Positions 46,850-58,810 of a stretch of DNA of 64,000 nt are shown here, in pieces; positions within the stretch are counted from its first letter, which is position 1; each line of letters opens with the position of its first letter. The position numbers and the translations under genes were made by a program. The notes beneath the pieces were generated by a model that saw only the letters and a list, made by a program, of their open reading frames with translations, made no database searches and had not been told where the DNA came from. This stretch comes from Xenopus tropicalis (Eukaryota > Chordata > Amphibia > Anura > Pipidae): contig NC_030679.2 of NCBI RefSeq assembly GCF_000004195.4, positions 26,897,712-26,961,711 on the forward strand. The letters are read 5' to 3'.

Positions 46850-47290
46850 TCATATTCAATGGGTAATTTAGCATCTTTTCAAGTGGTCTTCATTACTTAT
46901 TTGCTATAGTTTTTAAACTATTTTCTTACTTCTTCCAATTCTTTGCAGTTTTTAAAATGGGGGTCACTGACCCCAGAAGCAAAAAAACTATTGCTCTGTG
47001 AGGCGACAGTTTTTATTGTTATCGTTACTTTTTGTAACTTTCTTTTCTGTTCAGGCCCTCTCCAATTCATATACCAGTCTCTTATCCAAACCACTCCCTG
47101 GTTGCTAAGGTAACTTGGACCCTAGCAACCAGATAGCCGCTTAACCGCCAAACTAGAGAGCCCCTGAACTGAAAATGAAATAACAAAAAAACTACAAATA
47201 ATAAAAAATGAAGACCAATTGCAAATTGTCTCAGAATATCATTCTTTACATCACACTAAAAGTTAACTCAAAGGCAAATAATATCCTTAA
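46850..47290. repeat. T2-like MITE, AGTTAACTTTTAGTATG family
   Basis: Starts near TTAGCATCTTTTCAAGTGG and includes GGGGGTCACTGACCCCAG, a palindromic word shared with 58644-58665. The centre has CCCTGGTTGCTAAGG and ACCCTAGCAACCAG. It ends CACACTAAAAGTTAACTC and AAAGGC. Confidence 0.78.
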
Positions 47291-47554
47291 AGAGGAATCC
47301 TGAATAGCAGACTATACAGTGCTGGCACCATGTAACGTGAGTGCTGGAGATCATACAACCTGGGGTTTTTGTAATTATATAAGGCAATATATATCAATAT
47401 ATATGGATGGAAGATGCTATAGTGCTTGAGTAGGCAGAAACACAAACGGGAATAGTCTAGCATCTCTAATGATAATAGATATACAGAAATTGCCTTTGCA
47501 GAGGAGTGTTATGTAGCTCTCCCCTGTATTCCATGCTGTCTCATTCTGTATTTT

Positions 47555-48078
47555 TTAAAGTGGACCTGTCACCCAGACATGAAAATCTGTATAATAAAAG
47601 TCCTGTTCAAATTAAACATGAAACCCAAATTCATTTTTATATTAACACATCCAAACCCATTATAAAGGCATTTAAAAATCACAGCTGTCAATCATATATT
47701 GCTTGCCCCGCCTCTATGCCTTAGGCATAGAGGCGGGGCAGACAGTAACTTTAGCTTTCCATTCAGCACTTCCTAGATGTTACTGCACATCTCACTTCTC
47801 CCCTCCCTCCTCCTTATCTAACTGTGTAGCCAGTGCATGGGCATGGGTATCAGGTCCCCCATTCTATTACATAAACAAGATTTTGGCACGATACAAAGCT
47901 TGCCTTAATAACAGTGCCCACAAAATGGTGCCTTCCTGCTTGCTTTGATTGAGTAATTCCAAGACGGAAGGAAACAAGATTTATATTATTTATATAGAGT
48001 AAGTAAAGTTTATTTTGCTCAACTAACAATATAGAAAATAATTTGGACTTATTTCTTAGGGTGACAGGTCCGCTTTAA
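47555..48078. mobile_element. TTAA-flanked MITE with 20-nt terminal inverted repeats
   Basis: It starts TTAAAGTGGACCTGTCACCC and ends GGGTGACAGGTCCGCTTTAA, inverted repeats with one mismatch. The TTAA is at 47555-47558 and 48075-48078. The core holds a palindrome, GCCCCGCCTCTATGCC and its inverse at 47707-47741. Consistent with T2/Kolobok or piggyBac-type TTAA targeting. No transposase is present. Confidence 0.93.
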
Positions 48079-48882
48079 GGTAAAAAATAAATTCCCTGTT
48101 TAAAAAAAGCGTACATTTCCCCTTTAAATGTGCTTTTGAAACGCTGGCTATAATACTTCTTTCAACTTTCCATACTGATCCATTTCTTCTTCATTCTTTT
48201 GAACCAATATCTTTGCTTGATCTGAAGATGCATGATGTACTATCTTGTCTCTTTCTGTAATATACTAATATACACGCAGAGATAGGAAGCGCTCACCAAA
48301 CCTTCGCCTTACATCAGAGCAGAACGACGTGGTAATGAAGAGCTCCTTAGATAAGACCCATCATAATATGCTCTGAGGAACACATTGCTGGAGGTTTACT
48401 TTCCCCCCGTCTTGTCCTTACAATAGTTATTGTGGTCTTGAATACAGGAATGTAATAAAAAAGAAATCCCTGTGATCACAAAGCCTGACTGACTGAAGGG
48501 CAACATGGAGATATTAAGCAGAATAAGATTTTGTGTCCCAGTGAATAACCTGCAGGGGTCTTGTGTGAATATATGGCTGTTCCTCATAACTAAATCAGAC
48601 TGCTGTAAAAGTCAGCCTTCTCTGATTTCCTTACAGCAGACTAACTGAATTATGAGACACGCCATAGACATATATTAACCCTGTAGGACATGCTCCTGGT
48701 GTCTCCGGATTCTATTTATTCCCTCCATTCTGCCATTGTAAATTATGTTTTATTGTTTATTTGTTGTAGAAGATGGTACAGCACCTAAATTGGCATTATG
48801 TCTGTGTATCTGTAATATATAAAATGCTGAAGGCCTGAGGCACAGCATGGATAGGACTACATAACAGAATGGCAACTATATA
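48079..48882. other. Apparently single-copy non-coding stretch
   Basis: No gene. An imperfect hairpin-like pair, GACTGCTGTAAAAGTC and CTTACAGCAGACT, occurs near 48598-48645. Confidence 0.35.
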
Positions 48883-49705
48883 CAGGTATGGGACCTGTTA
48901 TCCAGAATGCTCAGGACCTGGGGTTTTCCAAATAAGGGATTTTTCGTAATTTGGATCTCCATACTGCAAGTCTGCTAAAAAATCATTTAAAATGTCAAAA
49001 GGATTGTCTCCAATAAGGATTAATTATATGTTAGTTTGGATCAAATACAATTTACAGGTATGGGATCTCTTATCCGGAAACTCATTATCCAGAAAGTTCC
49101 GAATTACGGAATGACCATCTCCATTATAAGCAAATAATTCAAAATGTATTTTCTTTTTCTCTGTAATAATAAAACAGTACCTTGTACTTGATCCCAACTA
49201 AGATATAATTACCCCTTATTGGGGGCAGAACAGCCCTATTGGGTTTATTTAATGGTTAAATGATTCCCTTTTCTCTGTAATAATAAAACAATACCTTGTA
49301 CTTGATCCCAACTAAGATATAATTACCCCTTATTGGGGGCAGAACAGCCCTATTGGGTTTATTTAATGGTTAAATGATTCCCTTTTCTCTGTAATAATAA
49401 AACAGTACCTGTACTTGATCCCAACTAAGATATAATTACCCCTTATTGGAGGCAAAACAATCCTATGAGATTTATTCAATATTTAAATGATTTTTAGCAG
49501 ACTTAAGGTATGGAGATCCAAATTACGGAAAGTCCCCATATCCGGAAAACCCCAGGTCCCGAGCATTATTATTAAGGAGAAAGGGGGAACTATTATTTTT
49601 TAAAAAAATTTGAGTTATTTGATTAAAATAGAGTCTATGGGAGGTGATATACCTGTAATTAGAAGCTTTCTGGATAATGGTTTTCTGGATAAAAGATCCA
49701 GATCT
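48883..49705. repeat. Compound hAT-like elements, one with 113-bp internal repeats
   Basis: A copy starts TACAGGTATGGGACCTG at 48883. A second starts ACAGGTATGGGATCTC at 49056 and carries three 113-bp units (AGATATAATTACCCC near 49199, 49314 and 49427). Its right part, GAGATCCAAATTACGG to CCCAGGTCCCGAGCATT, is fused to another right-end segment running to AAAAGATCCAGATCTGTA. The inner repeats are nearly identical to those at 1-230. Confidence 0.75.
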
Positions 49706-49861
49706 GTACAGTACAGCTAGGGAAACTGACTGTGAGGTACGATCAAAAAAAGGGGAAGGTATCAGAGGCACCTGCCTAGAGAGCTGCCATTTTTGCAATG
49801 GGGGCAACAATTGCAGAAAAAGTTTATTGCGGTTTGAATGTCAAAACCTAATTAACTATAA

Positions 49862-50151
49862 TTAAAGGAGAACTAAAGGTATAATCACTGAAGTGTACCA
49901 AAATAGCCGATACCTCAGGGTATTTCTGTAGAAGCTCATCGTCGCCATCTTCGGCTTCTTCCGTTATCTTTCATTTTGGCTGGGCAGGCACACGTACAGC
50001 AGAGTACAAGCCTTACACCTTAGATGCATAAAATTGGCTTTTCCACTCTACTGTGCATGTTTCTGAGACAAGGAGACAGTTGAGGAAGATCATGGTAAAT
50101 GGGCTACTACATAATTACCCCTCCAGTGATTATATGTTTAGTTCTCATTAA
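49862..50151. mobile_element. TTAA-flanked MITE, AAAGGAGAACTAAA family
   Basis: It starts TTAAAGGAGAACTAAAGG and ends TTTAGTTCTCATTAA, with TTAA at both ends (49862-49865 and 50148-50151). No coding capacity. Confidence 0.85.
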
Positions 50152-50407
50152 GAACTATTTGTCTCTCCACTCCCTTCTTGTATAAACAGGCTGGTGCCAC
50201 TAACTCGCCAGACAGATATTAATGGAGAGGTAGGCCAGGGATGGGAGGGGGGAGTCACATAGTTGGCAACCATTGTATAGGGTGCGCTAATTCTCCTAAC
50301 TCTGCTGTGCAGGTACAGTGCGACTTGAGAATCTGGATGTTAAAGTAGAATGGATATAGGTTCCTACTTGTCCATTTCTGAACCAGGGGGCTGGAGAAAC
50401 TAACTGC

Positions 50408-50568
50408 TGGGGCTCATTTATCAACCCTGGTCAAATTTGCCTGTGGGCAGTAACCCATAGCAAGCAATCAGTGATTTGTTATTTTCAGCCAGCTGCAGGT
50501 AGAACAATGAATGCAACAATTTGATTGGTTGGTTGACATGCTTCGCCAGTGTTGATAAATGACCCCCC
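50408..50568. repeat. Foldback MITE, GGGGCTCATTTATCAAC family
   Basis: Left GGGGCTCATTTATCAACCCT and right GTGTTGATAAATGACCCCC are inverted repeats. Inside, GCAGTAACCCATAGC and TTGATTGGTTGG recall the family at 23263. A separate 10-bp perfect stem, TTTGCCAAGC/GCTTGGCAAA, lies just outside at about 50674-50700. Confidence 0.8.
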
Positions 50569-52929
50569 TAATTGCTGCCTACTTTGCCTTCCCTTTAATA
50601 CCAGCCTTGGTGCAAATACAGAGCCAGGCATAGAACCTGACTAGGAAGGCAGAGAGCTGTTCAAACCATTACTTTGCCAAGCAAAAAAAGGCTTGGCAAA
50701 ACTTTATCAGAATACATTGTCCTGATAGGTAGACATGTAGGAATTTAGCGGGTCACTGATATGCCCAACCAATCGTCCTACAAGCTGACTCGCTGGACAT
50801 TGTACAAACAACCTAATTCTCACTGAATCACTGGCAACTTCATAGTGCTCCAGGCCAGCAGACAATCCCATGGGCTACATTTTCAGAAGAGAGTTCCTTG
50901 GCAATGGCTTGTTCTGGCTTCATCATGAAGTTCCTACAAGGAGTAAAGGAATGTGATAATGGGTTTTTGAGACAAATTATTAGCAAGGAAGAAACACAAT
51001 ATGCAGAAATGCCAAAATTACCCTGTCTGGCATTGCCGAAAGTGCTAATAATGCAGTATACATTCCAGTTATGGATTTAGGTAACACATGTTTTTTATTT
51101 TTCCTTGTAAACAACCCTATTCTACATTTTGGTCCAATGTAAAGCCCCAGGCTGTGGATGAGATTTCATATTTGCCTGCCAAACTCTATGGTAGATCCCA
51201 CTTATATAGGAAAGTGTGCATATAAATATAACCACTCTGTGCTACAAAGGTTTATTTACAATAATGTATATAGAGTATATAGGGTATATATTTCTGCTTT
51301 AATTGAAACCAGGGATGGGCAGCTAAACTAAGGAGAACTAAAGCCCACATACTCCAATCCAGAGCCAGTTCTGCCTAATTCTAGCAACGCAGCTGCATCA
51401 TCTGGCATCGCATTTTGTACGGCACAGTCCATTGTTGATTCCTAATGAAGACAAACCTGATTCATTTGTCCGAACGACACAAGGTCACTTGCAATATAAA
51501 CAGGTAATAAAAATGCTGGCAGGTGAAATTGAATGGAACCATCAAATGATGTTATATAAACACAGGGAACGAAATGCTTTGAATATGTAAATGGAAAAAA
51601 AAAAGCTTAGTATTGTATGGAATTAAGCAATCAAGAGTGATCTGGTTTTATTCTAAAAGCACAAAGAGATGGTGCCTGTGTGACAACGGTGCCTTGGCCT
51701 GCAATTGTTTTCTCTTTCCTAAAAGTATATTAGCTCTTACACAAATGCAGGCTGAATGGGGAGAGAACATTGTGCTGCTATGGAGATCAGAGGCAGGAAA
51801 TGAAAATATACTAAATGTTCACTGAGCCTTTTAAATATTTATTATCCAAACCAGTGGTATAACTATAAGGCACCAGGCCCCCCACAAAAAAATTATTTAC
51901 AGGTGCCCACCCTTCTCTGTACCCCCTGCCACTGGCTCACGTTTCTGGTCCCCACCAGGTAGGAGACTGGCTGGGGAGGGTGGATTTTTTCAAGTATAGA
52001 GGAAACATACCCCACAGCCCAACCCCCCCCCCCCCCATTTTGATGTACACTGGGTTTAAGTTGCTTCTATTTTCAGTGTGGAGGTTGCTTTCAAAATGGC
52101 GTTTGCATTGGATTCATTGGGCACAAGTCTGATGCCCAACTAGGGTCTTTGTTATTTACTTTGCACCTCTTGCACTTTTAATCCTTTTTATTAAGACCCT
52201 TCATTGTTATCCTACTCAGTAAAGGACTGCAGGAGATGATAGGGCTATAGAAAGACTAATAATACATTTGTAGCTATGGTTTTTATAGTTGGTGACCTCC
52301 CAACCTGTAATTAGCAGCCCCTTATATTGCTCTTAGAGCCTGCTCTGATCCTATATTGTAAGGGAGATGGACGGCACAATCATGTGGTTCCAAATGCAGT
52401 ATAAACTGATGAGTTTAATAAAGACATTTTTCAGAAGTGTTGTCGAGCTTGACCTTTCTCTCTTAATTATTCTTGTGTGAGGCTGGAGCTACATGTGGCT
52501 TGGGAGCTGCATGAAGGATGGCAGGCAGGTTTGATCGGCTGACATTGCTTGTTGCCCTTTAGCAGCTCTCCATTACAAGTTCACAGCTTCCAGCTCTCCT
52601 GTTTGGCATCCTAAACAGCTTCACATTGAATGGGGCGAACACGTGTGTTCAGAACGACATGACAGTCACAAAAAAAGATTAATGTCTTTTCTACAAGTGA
52701 TTGGTCACAATTAATTGTAACCAATAAAACATTTCTTTTCATTATTTTAATGGGGCTAGAATAATCATTGGTAATTGCTGATTAGTGCTGATTAGCACCA
52801 TGTTGCAACAAAGGTCATACAGTGTTACTGATAAAATAGGTGCTAGGTGCTTAGTGATTGTCTCTTTCCCTCGGGTGCAATTTAAACATGGTCTAAATTG
52901 TTTTCTTTAGTTTTCAAACTTTGGGAGGC
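50569..52929. other. Mostly single-copy non-coding region
   Basis: No gene was recognised. 51850-52040 has a repeat-like, C-rich segment with a run of about 16 C at 52022-52037. The remainder, including 51390-51540, shows no repeat family. Frames of up to 70 codons are featureless. Confidence 0.4.
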
Positions 52930-53187
52930 AAGGGCCAGTGTCATGGGCAACAAATCTCCCTGATATGCCATCCCACCCGCTAGAATATAAATCACCGGTG
53001 GGATGGCATACGCGGCGCAGTGATTTGCCGAAATCGGTTGCCTTGAGTGGAAGCATCCGCAGCATATGCCATCCCACTGCCGTTTTACATTCTAGCGGGT
53101 GGGATGGCATATCAGGGAGATTAGTCGCCCGTGATAAGGGAGATTTGTCCTGCAGCGACTAATCTCCCCCATCTGTCACAGCCCTAA
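52930..53187. repeat. Foldback MITE, CTAATCTCCC family
   Basis: Left block TGATATGCCATCCCACCCGC and right block GCGGGTGGGATGGCATATCA are inverse. It ends CATCTGTCACAGCCCTAA. The short frames on both strands here come from this repeat. Confidence 0.82.
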
Positions 53188-54239
53188 AGGGTCACTATCT
53201 TTTCACTTTAATTTCCCTTTGAATTCACCACATTCCCTTTATACTTGGTAAATCTTTAACTATTTTCCTTTTGCAATTTCTCACAGCGCTCTCAGTGCTA
53301 TCTTTCAGCTTGCCTTGCCTAATTACTTGTTTATTTGGCTGGCTACCACCTTCTTTTTACCTGCTATTGCCCTCATAGAAGGGGGAATGGCCTGTTTTCA
53401 CTGGGATCATGGCCAGCTTGAAATGGCCCTCCCCAACTAGGACAAATCCCAAGGTTGTGAGGAGATACCAAAAAACTACTGAGCTCAAGTCTTCAGGAAA
53501 ATATGAAGCTATGGATCCCTTTACTTATCACTAATAATGCCACGCAAAACATATTATTATATTATATAATAAAAGATTGTCACAAACATATCTTATACAT
53601 GTGACGCTATCTATGTACTCTGTACAAATGTCATATATGTATTATAGGGGAAACCCCAATAAAAGAAACCAAAGCACCAGACTGCAAACACAGTCTTTAT
53701 TTACTAAAGTATATTGTCTGGTGAGTTTGCCAACATGTCAATTTTTGATTGGCCATCCCAAGCGGAGCTGATCTGATTATTTAGACCCCTTTTCATTTGT
53801 CAATGATTAAATCATATGGTAGGGCAGTACGGCCCCCATGGCACAGAACCAAATTTACAGATTGGATAAATCTGAATGAAACCCAATCATAGGTTATCCT
53901 TTTGGCACCATACACAGCCCAACAGACTGCCGACTAAGTCAATCCACTGGGTGCAGGACTGTAGACAACAGATAAAACCAGCGCCCGGCTCTAGGCTACC
54001 CAGCCAACCACCTTGCCCACACCTAATGCACACAAGGTATAGAGCATGCACACTTGCACAAAAGATACATCTGTTAGAATGCATATTTTTATTTTGATGT
54101 TTTTGTAATACATGCATATAATACATTTTTTTTTCTGAATCGAGTAGTGTCTGGAGAAGTAGCCCCTTTCTTTCTTTGCCACAGATAATAAATAAACCCT
54201 AATGTACCCCTAATGAAATGGTGAATTATTATTACACAT
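53188..54239. other. Non-coding stretch
   Basis: No gene or repeat family was recognised. There is a T-rich run near 54126-54134. Confidence 0.35.
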
Positions 54240-54740
54240 CACCGTGTCATTCCATGACCTGCATTACAGACCCTTGTCTTTATGTGGTCGCAGAAATCCT
54301 TGGCGACTTGTAATAGCCATATAATTTATGGCAGAGAGTGAATAATCCTATATATATTATGCACTTTCATAATGAACATGAAATCCTTCATCTATCATCC
54401 TGTCTGCGGGCAAGAAAGAGGAGTGCCGGCTCTTCCTTGGCTCAAAGGTCATTTGTTTCAGATCTGAGATAGTCATTACGTTTCTGCTTGCCTGTCCCCC
54501 GCAGGTGTTACCTAACCTTTCTAACCCTCCTAAATGTTACCGTCTTATTTCTTACTGAACACAGACATATTTTTAGCTAATGCCACTGAAGTGCGGATGA
54601 CAGCTGCTGAAATACCAAGTGGATTTTTCGGCCTGCAATACTGCCTACTCCACACAGTCAACTGAATTAATGAAGCGCCATTTTGCTCTAAGAATGACTT
54701 TATTCCTGTGGGTGAAACTAGACCTAATTGTCCACAAAGG
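54240..54740. other. Candidate conserved non-coding element
   Basis: About 500 bp of repeat-free, mixed-composition DNA with clustered words such as CATATAATTTATGGCAGAG, CACTTTCATAATGAACATG, CAACTGAATTAATGAAGCGCC and GACCTAATTGTCCAC. No coding frame. The texture fits constrained vertebrate regulatory DNA; alignment is needed. Confidence 0.28.
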
Positions 54741-55203
54741 CTGAAGCAAAGCTCATCTCTTTTCTTTACAAGCAGTTCGGAAAAAACAGAGGAATTACTC
54801 GCTCCTTAACTCTGCATGTGTTCAAACAGTAGTAAAACTGATATCACCATAAGGTGTCATAATACAGCTCTGCAATGAGCCATCAAATTGGCTGAGTACA
54901 CTCTCTGCCTCCAACCACTTAGGGGAGCACATTTGCTCTATTTGCTTAAAACCACTAGAGAAAAAGGAGAGATGGAGCCAGTAAAATTTGTAAATATATA
55001 TCCATTCTCTAATGAACTTCTGGATAAACAATGGAAAGTACAGTGCATACTCAGAACTTCCTGTTATATTTTGTTATGAAAATGTAATATATATATATCA
55101 TTTTATTATATATGTATAGGCTACAGCATACCTCGCCTACTGTTAATATAAAGGCATCAAGCTGCAAGGCATGTGATTTTATATAGGTCACAAAATTATA
55201 TTT
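54741..55203. other. Non-coding stretch
   Basis: No gene. Short (TA)n at about 55088-55098. Nothing else was recognised. Confidence 0.35.
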
Positions 55204-55660
55204 TAGTTGTTCACCTTTGAGTTAAGTATTAGTATGATGTAGAAAGTAATATTCTACGACAATTTGCAGTTGGTCTTCATTTTTTTTATTTGTGTTTTTT
55301 AATTATTTTACTCTTTGTTCAGCAAATCTCAAGTTTAGAATTTCAGCCGTTATCTGGTTGCTAGACTTCAGTTATCTTAGCAACCAGGTATTGGTTTGAA
55401 TGAGAGATAGGGATAGGAAAGGACCCAAATTGAAAAATAAGTAAAGAAAATAATAATAACAATAACATTGTAGCCACTCAGAGCAATAGTTGGCTGCTGG
55501 AGTGACCCCTATTTGAATGGTAGTAGAGTCAGAAGAAGAAGGCAAATAATTAAAAAACTATAAAAAAATAAATAATAAAGACCGATTGAACAGTTGCTTA
55601 GAACTGGATATTCTATAACATTCTAAAAGTTAACTTAAAGGTGAATCACCCCTTTTAATA
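55204..55660. repeat. T2-like MITE, AGTTAACTTTTAGTATG family
   Basis: Starts TTGTTCACCTTTGAGTTAAG then TATTAGTATGATGTAG. It ends CATTCTAAAAGTTAACTTAA and AGGTGAATCACCCCTTTTA. It has the central GGTTGCTAGAC and CTTAGCAACCAGG pair. Nearly full length. Confidence 0.85.
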
Positions 55661-56223
55661 ATGAGATTTGATACAATTACCTAGGCATGGCCCCCCAGTT
55701 CTCCCGCTGATCTGGCTACTTTGAGTTTCAAATACAATGTAACAGTAGTCGACTGTCCTCAGCCTGCATCCTCCAAATCCCTCAATTCCCTACATATGGG
55801 ATGACAATAAGGAAAGGAACATCACAGTGCAATGCATTGTGGGTTATGTAGTTCCTGCATGCTGTCTGTAAGCTGTGGATAAGTTGTTTCAATTTGTAAC
55901 ATCAGTGTTTTAGTCTCTCCTCCCCTGTCAGGATTTTAAATGATGCAGAAAGAAAACTATTTTTCAGCATATAAAATGGTATCTATTCATACTTTTTAAA
56001 GGAACAGATTACAGTGATAAGTATATTAGGGGTTTCTGTGTTGTGTGGGGCTCGTTAACTAATTTTGGTTCGGAAGCCACTTTAAGCCAAACATTCTTTT
56101 CATGACAATTTGGTCACTTGAGAGTAACTATTCTCAACAAGTCTATAGATTTTCATATACTAGCCAGAGAAATCAGTATGGCAGTTCTGTCTGATGAATA
56201 AAAAGTTATATACAGTCTAGCCA
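55661..56223. other. Non-coding stretch
   Basis: No gene was recognised; no clear repeat family. Confidence 0.35.
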
Positions 56224-56541
56224 ATCCCCAGTATGATTAGAATTGTTCCTTAGAATTATTTTTGTTTCTGCTCTATTTTTGGGCTTGATCCTGTGCTTTC
56301 CTATTGTCAGGGTCAGACTGGGACACCGGGGAAAAACCCGGTGGGCCTTGGCGGCCCAGACCCAACCCTGGCCGACCGTTCCTCTCCTGACACGTTATAT
56401 CGTGGGCGGCAGGGGCACCTGCAGGGCTCCTGAGGCGGCAGCCATAAGCAATCCCCAGTATGAATAGAAATGTTCCTTAGAATTGTTTTTGTTTCTGCTC
56501 TATTTTTGGGCTTGACCCACCAGTCCGACCCTGCCTATTGT
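56224..56541. mobile_element. hAT-like MITE with 8-bp TSD and a duplicated flank segment
   Basis: 56308-56533 starts CAGGGTCAGACTGGG and ends CACCAGTCCGACCCTG. CCTATTGT flanks it at 56300-56307 and 56534-56541. Unusually, the left flank 56224-56290 (CAATCCCCAGTATGA...) is repeated almost exactly inside the element at 56450-56517, next to its right end. The same terminus word recurs near 39183 and 63208. Confidence 0.75.
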
Positions 56542-56589
56542 ACTGAGCAGTTTGTCGTTACAATTGCTTATGGCAGAAGTATGTATGAC

Positions 56590-56990
56590 TGAAGTTCACA
56601 ATGCTATTGCCATTCCTGCTGGCTGTACTGAAGCTACGGTAACTGCACACAGGCAGTCTTTGCTGGGCTGAATGAGAACCAATGAGATTTCAGTGATGTC
56701 ACTGCCTGTGCCGGATCCTCTTACAGCTCAGATAGAGAATATGCAGCACAATCACATGGGCTGGCCATATAGCTCAGCGGTTCCTTCTTGAGCTCTCTGT
56801 TTACTACCAGACCAATCCTCTCGGGGGTTTGAAACCCGCGGGCGCTATCTAGCCCTTTTAACATTTCATTTTCCCACTTCTATTTTGTAAATACATATGT
56901 TTACTAATACAGTGTCAGCCTGATTAGTACATAAAATCAAGCTGCCAACTGAGGCTGTTTAGCCAAATATATATTCTCTGCAAAGCATGC
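56590..56990 (+). repeat. Dispersed repeat with tRNA-like cassette, copy 4
   Basis: Closely matches 32890-33310 on both sides of the cassette: GCTGTACTGAAGCTACGGTA, GAGATTTCAGTGATGTCACT and GTCAGCCTGATTAGTAC. It is immediately followed by a second, more diverged cassette-bearing copy. Confidence 0.75.
56758..56855 (+). ncRNA. tRNA-like cassette, copy 4 (best acceptor pairing)
   Basis: It starts GGGCTGG and ends CTAGCCC, giving a 7-bp acceptor-like stem with one G-U. The A box is TATAGCTCAGCGG and the B box and T-arm GGGGTTTGAAACCCGC. TTTT follows directly. About 98 nt long. Same family as copies 1-3 and 5. Confidence 0.65.
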
Positions 56991-57084
56991 AAGAACACAT
57001 TTTATATGGTAAGTATAGCAAGTAATGGAATTTCCCAGCACCTGGAACCTGTTATAACTCAGAGAATATCCTAGCATGCTGTAC

Positions 57085-57177
57085 GGGCTGGCAATATAGC
57101 TCAGCGGTTCCTTCACATGCTTTCTGGTTTCAGAATAATCCTTTTGGGGGTTCAAAACCCGCGGGTGCTATCCAGCC
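57085..57177 (+). ncRNA. tRNA-like cassette, copy 5
   Basis: GGGCTGGCAATATAGCTCAG to GGTGCTATCCAGCC, then TTTTTA. The B box is GGGGGTTCAAAACCCGC. Its downstream flank (ATTTTTCCTATTACATTTTG) matches copies 2 and 3, while its neighbour copy 4 has the flank of copy 1. Confidence 0.62.
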
Positions 57178-57270
57178 TTTTTATTTTTCCTATTACATTT
57201 TGTAAATCCACATTTTTACTGTTACCGTGTTAGCTTATATAATAGAACCTCGGTCCTGCCGTGTCTCAGG

Positions 57271-58200
57271 GAAGGTTTATTCTCAGGAAAGCTATGGAGG
57301 TATTCTTGTTAGGGGATTTGCGTGAGCTGAAATTGGCTCAGGGCTGCCTTCTTTCTCGGGGAGAAGGGTATCACATGTACTCAGGGAAGGGCACCCAGGG
57401 TATAGGTTTCTTGGAAGATATATCTAACTTTCAAGAAAAAAAGACATCTCTTCAACAGACGTTGTTATGATGTTTCCTACACTCACTTGTCAAATATTTG
57501 GTGGGCTACTTAGCAAAATGTGAGTTTGCGTTTTTTTAACATTCGAGAAAAATACTTAAGAATATTCTTCTGAACCTTATATAGTCGGTATTTAAGAAAA
57601 TTTTTACAGCTTAATAGCTGTTTTCTTTATATAATAAGAAACAAAAAGAGTCCAATTCATTCTGGCTCTCACCAAAGATGAAAAGACACACTCAACTGCT
57701 GAACTAAAGAACACAGCTTTGCCTGGGACACATGCACAAAGCACAATGACACTATACACACCCAGCCGTGTAACCAAACAACCACACTCATAGCTGCTAT
57801 CCTGCACATACCCACAACATTCAACAACCCACTCAGAACAGCGACTTATCATCGGTACAAGATGTGTGCTAATGCTATCCAACACAACAGAAAGCACCTG
57901 CACCCTGTGTGCACACTGTCTTGCTTATACAATTATAATACACAAGAGCCATGAATGTCATGTAAGTTATATCCTTATAAATGGAGCTTAGCAATGTCAC
58001 TTCTGTCACATGACTCACTGAAACTTTTATATGGTCATGGAAACTTCTTGGTGACGAATACTATGCCTGTAACCCTGTATTTTACAACAGGTGGTACATT
58101 ATTTGCTATATAATTATACAGTGGCCCACTGTATTAAATGGTACAGACCATAAAACAACATGGTGATCCCCAGAAAAAATCGTCCAGTGACCTAAAACAT
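57271..58200. other. Non-coding stretch
   Basis: No gene. A 99-codon minus frame at 57604-57903 shows no family signature. From about 58090 the text begins to resemble degenerate units of the array to the right. Confidence 0.35.
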
Positions 58201-58201
58201 T

Positions 58202-58500
58202 AACTGGTACAATGGCTCACACATTAAATTACAGAGACCCCCAGAAATAAATGGTACAGAGACCTACAGTGTTAAATATTACAGTGACCCCCAGAAATAA
58301 ATGGTACAGAGACCTACAGTGTTAAATATTACAGTGACCCCCAGAAATAAATGGTACAGAGACCTACAGTGTTAAATATTACAGTGACCCCCAGAAATAA
58401 ATGGTACAGAGACCTACAGTGTTAAATATTACGGTGACCCCCAGAAATAAATGGTACAGAGACCTACAGTGTTAAATATTACAGTGACCCCCAGAATGGA
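58202..58500. repeat. 50-bp tandem repeat array, about 5 copies plus diverged edge
   Basis: The unit contains GACCCCCAGAAATAAATGG, then TACAGAGACCTACAGTG and TTAAATATTACAGT, for a 50-bp period. Left-hand sequence (58100-58220) holds older, diverged half-units (TTAAATGGTACAGACC, TAAAACAACATGGTGATCCC), so the array grew from an older degenerate one. Confidence 0.93.
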
Positions 58501-58523
58501 ATGATACAGCGACTCACAACATT

Positions 58524-58810
58524 AAAGGGGTGGTCCACCATTATATCCTATTCCTAGCAACTTTGCAATTGCTCTTAATTATTTATTTTTTTTATAGTTT
58601 TTAAATTATTTGCCTTTCTCTTCTATATCTTTCCAGCTTTCAAATGGGGGTCACTGACCCCAGCAACAAAAAAAACTATTGCTCTGTGAGGTTACAATTG
58701 TATTCCTATTATTACTTTTTATTACTTATCTTTCTATTCTGTCTCTCGTATATTCATTGTCCAGTCCCTCTTGTAAACCACTGCCTGGTTGCTAAGGTAA
58801 ACAAGGGCCT
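58524..58810. repeat. T2-like MITE, truncated
   Basis: Begins TTAAAGGGGTGGTCCACC and carries CAAATGGGGGTCACTGACCC and CCTGGTTGCTAAGG. The sequence breaks off into unrelated DNA near 58810, so the right half is missing. Confidence 0.75.
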
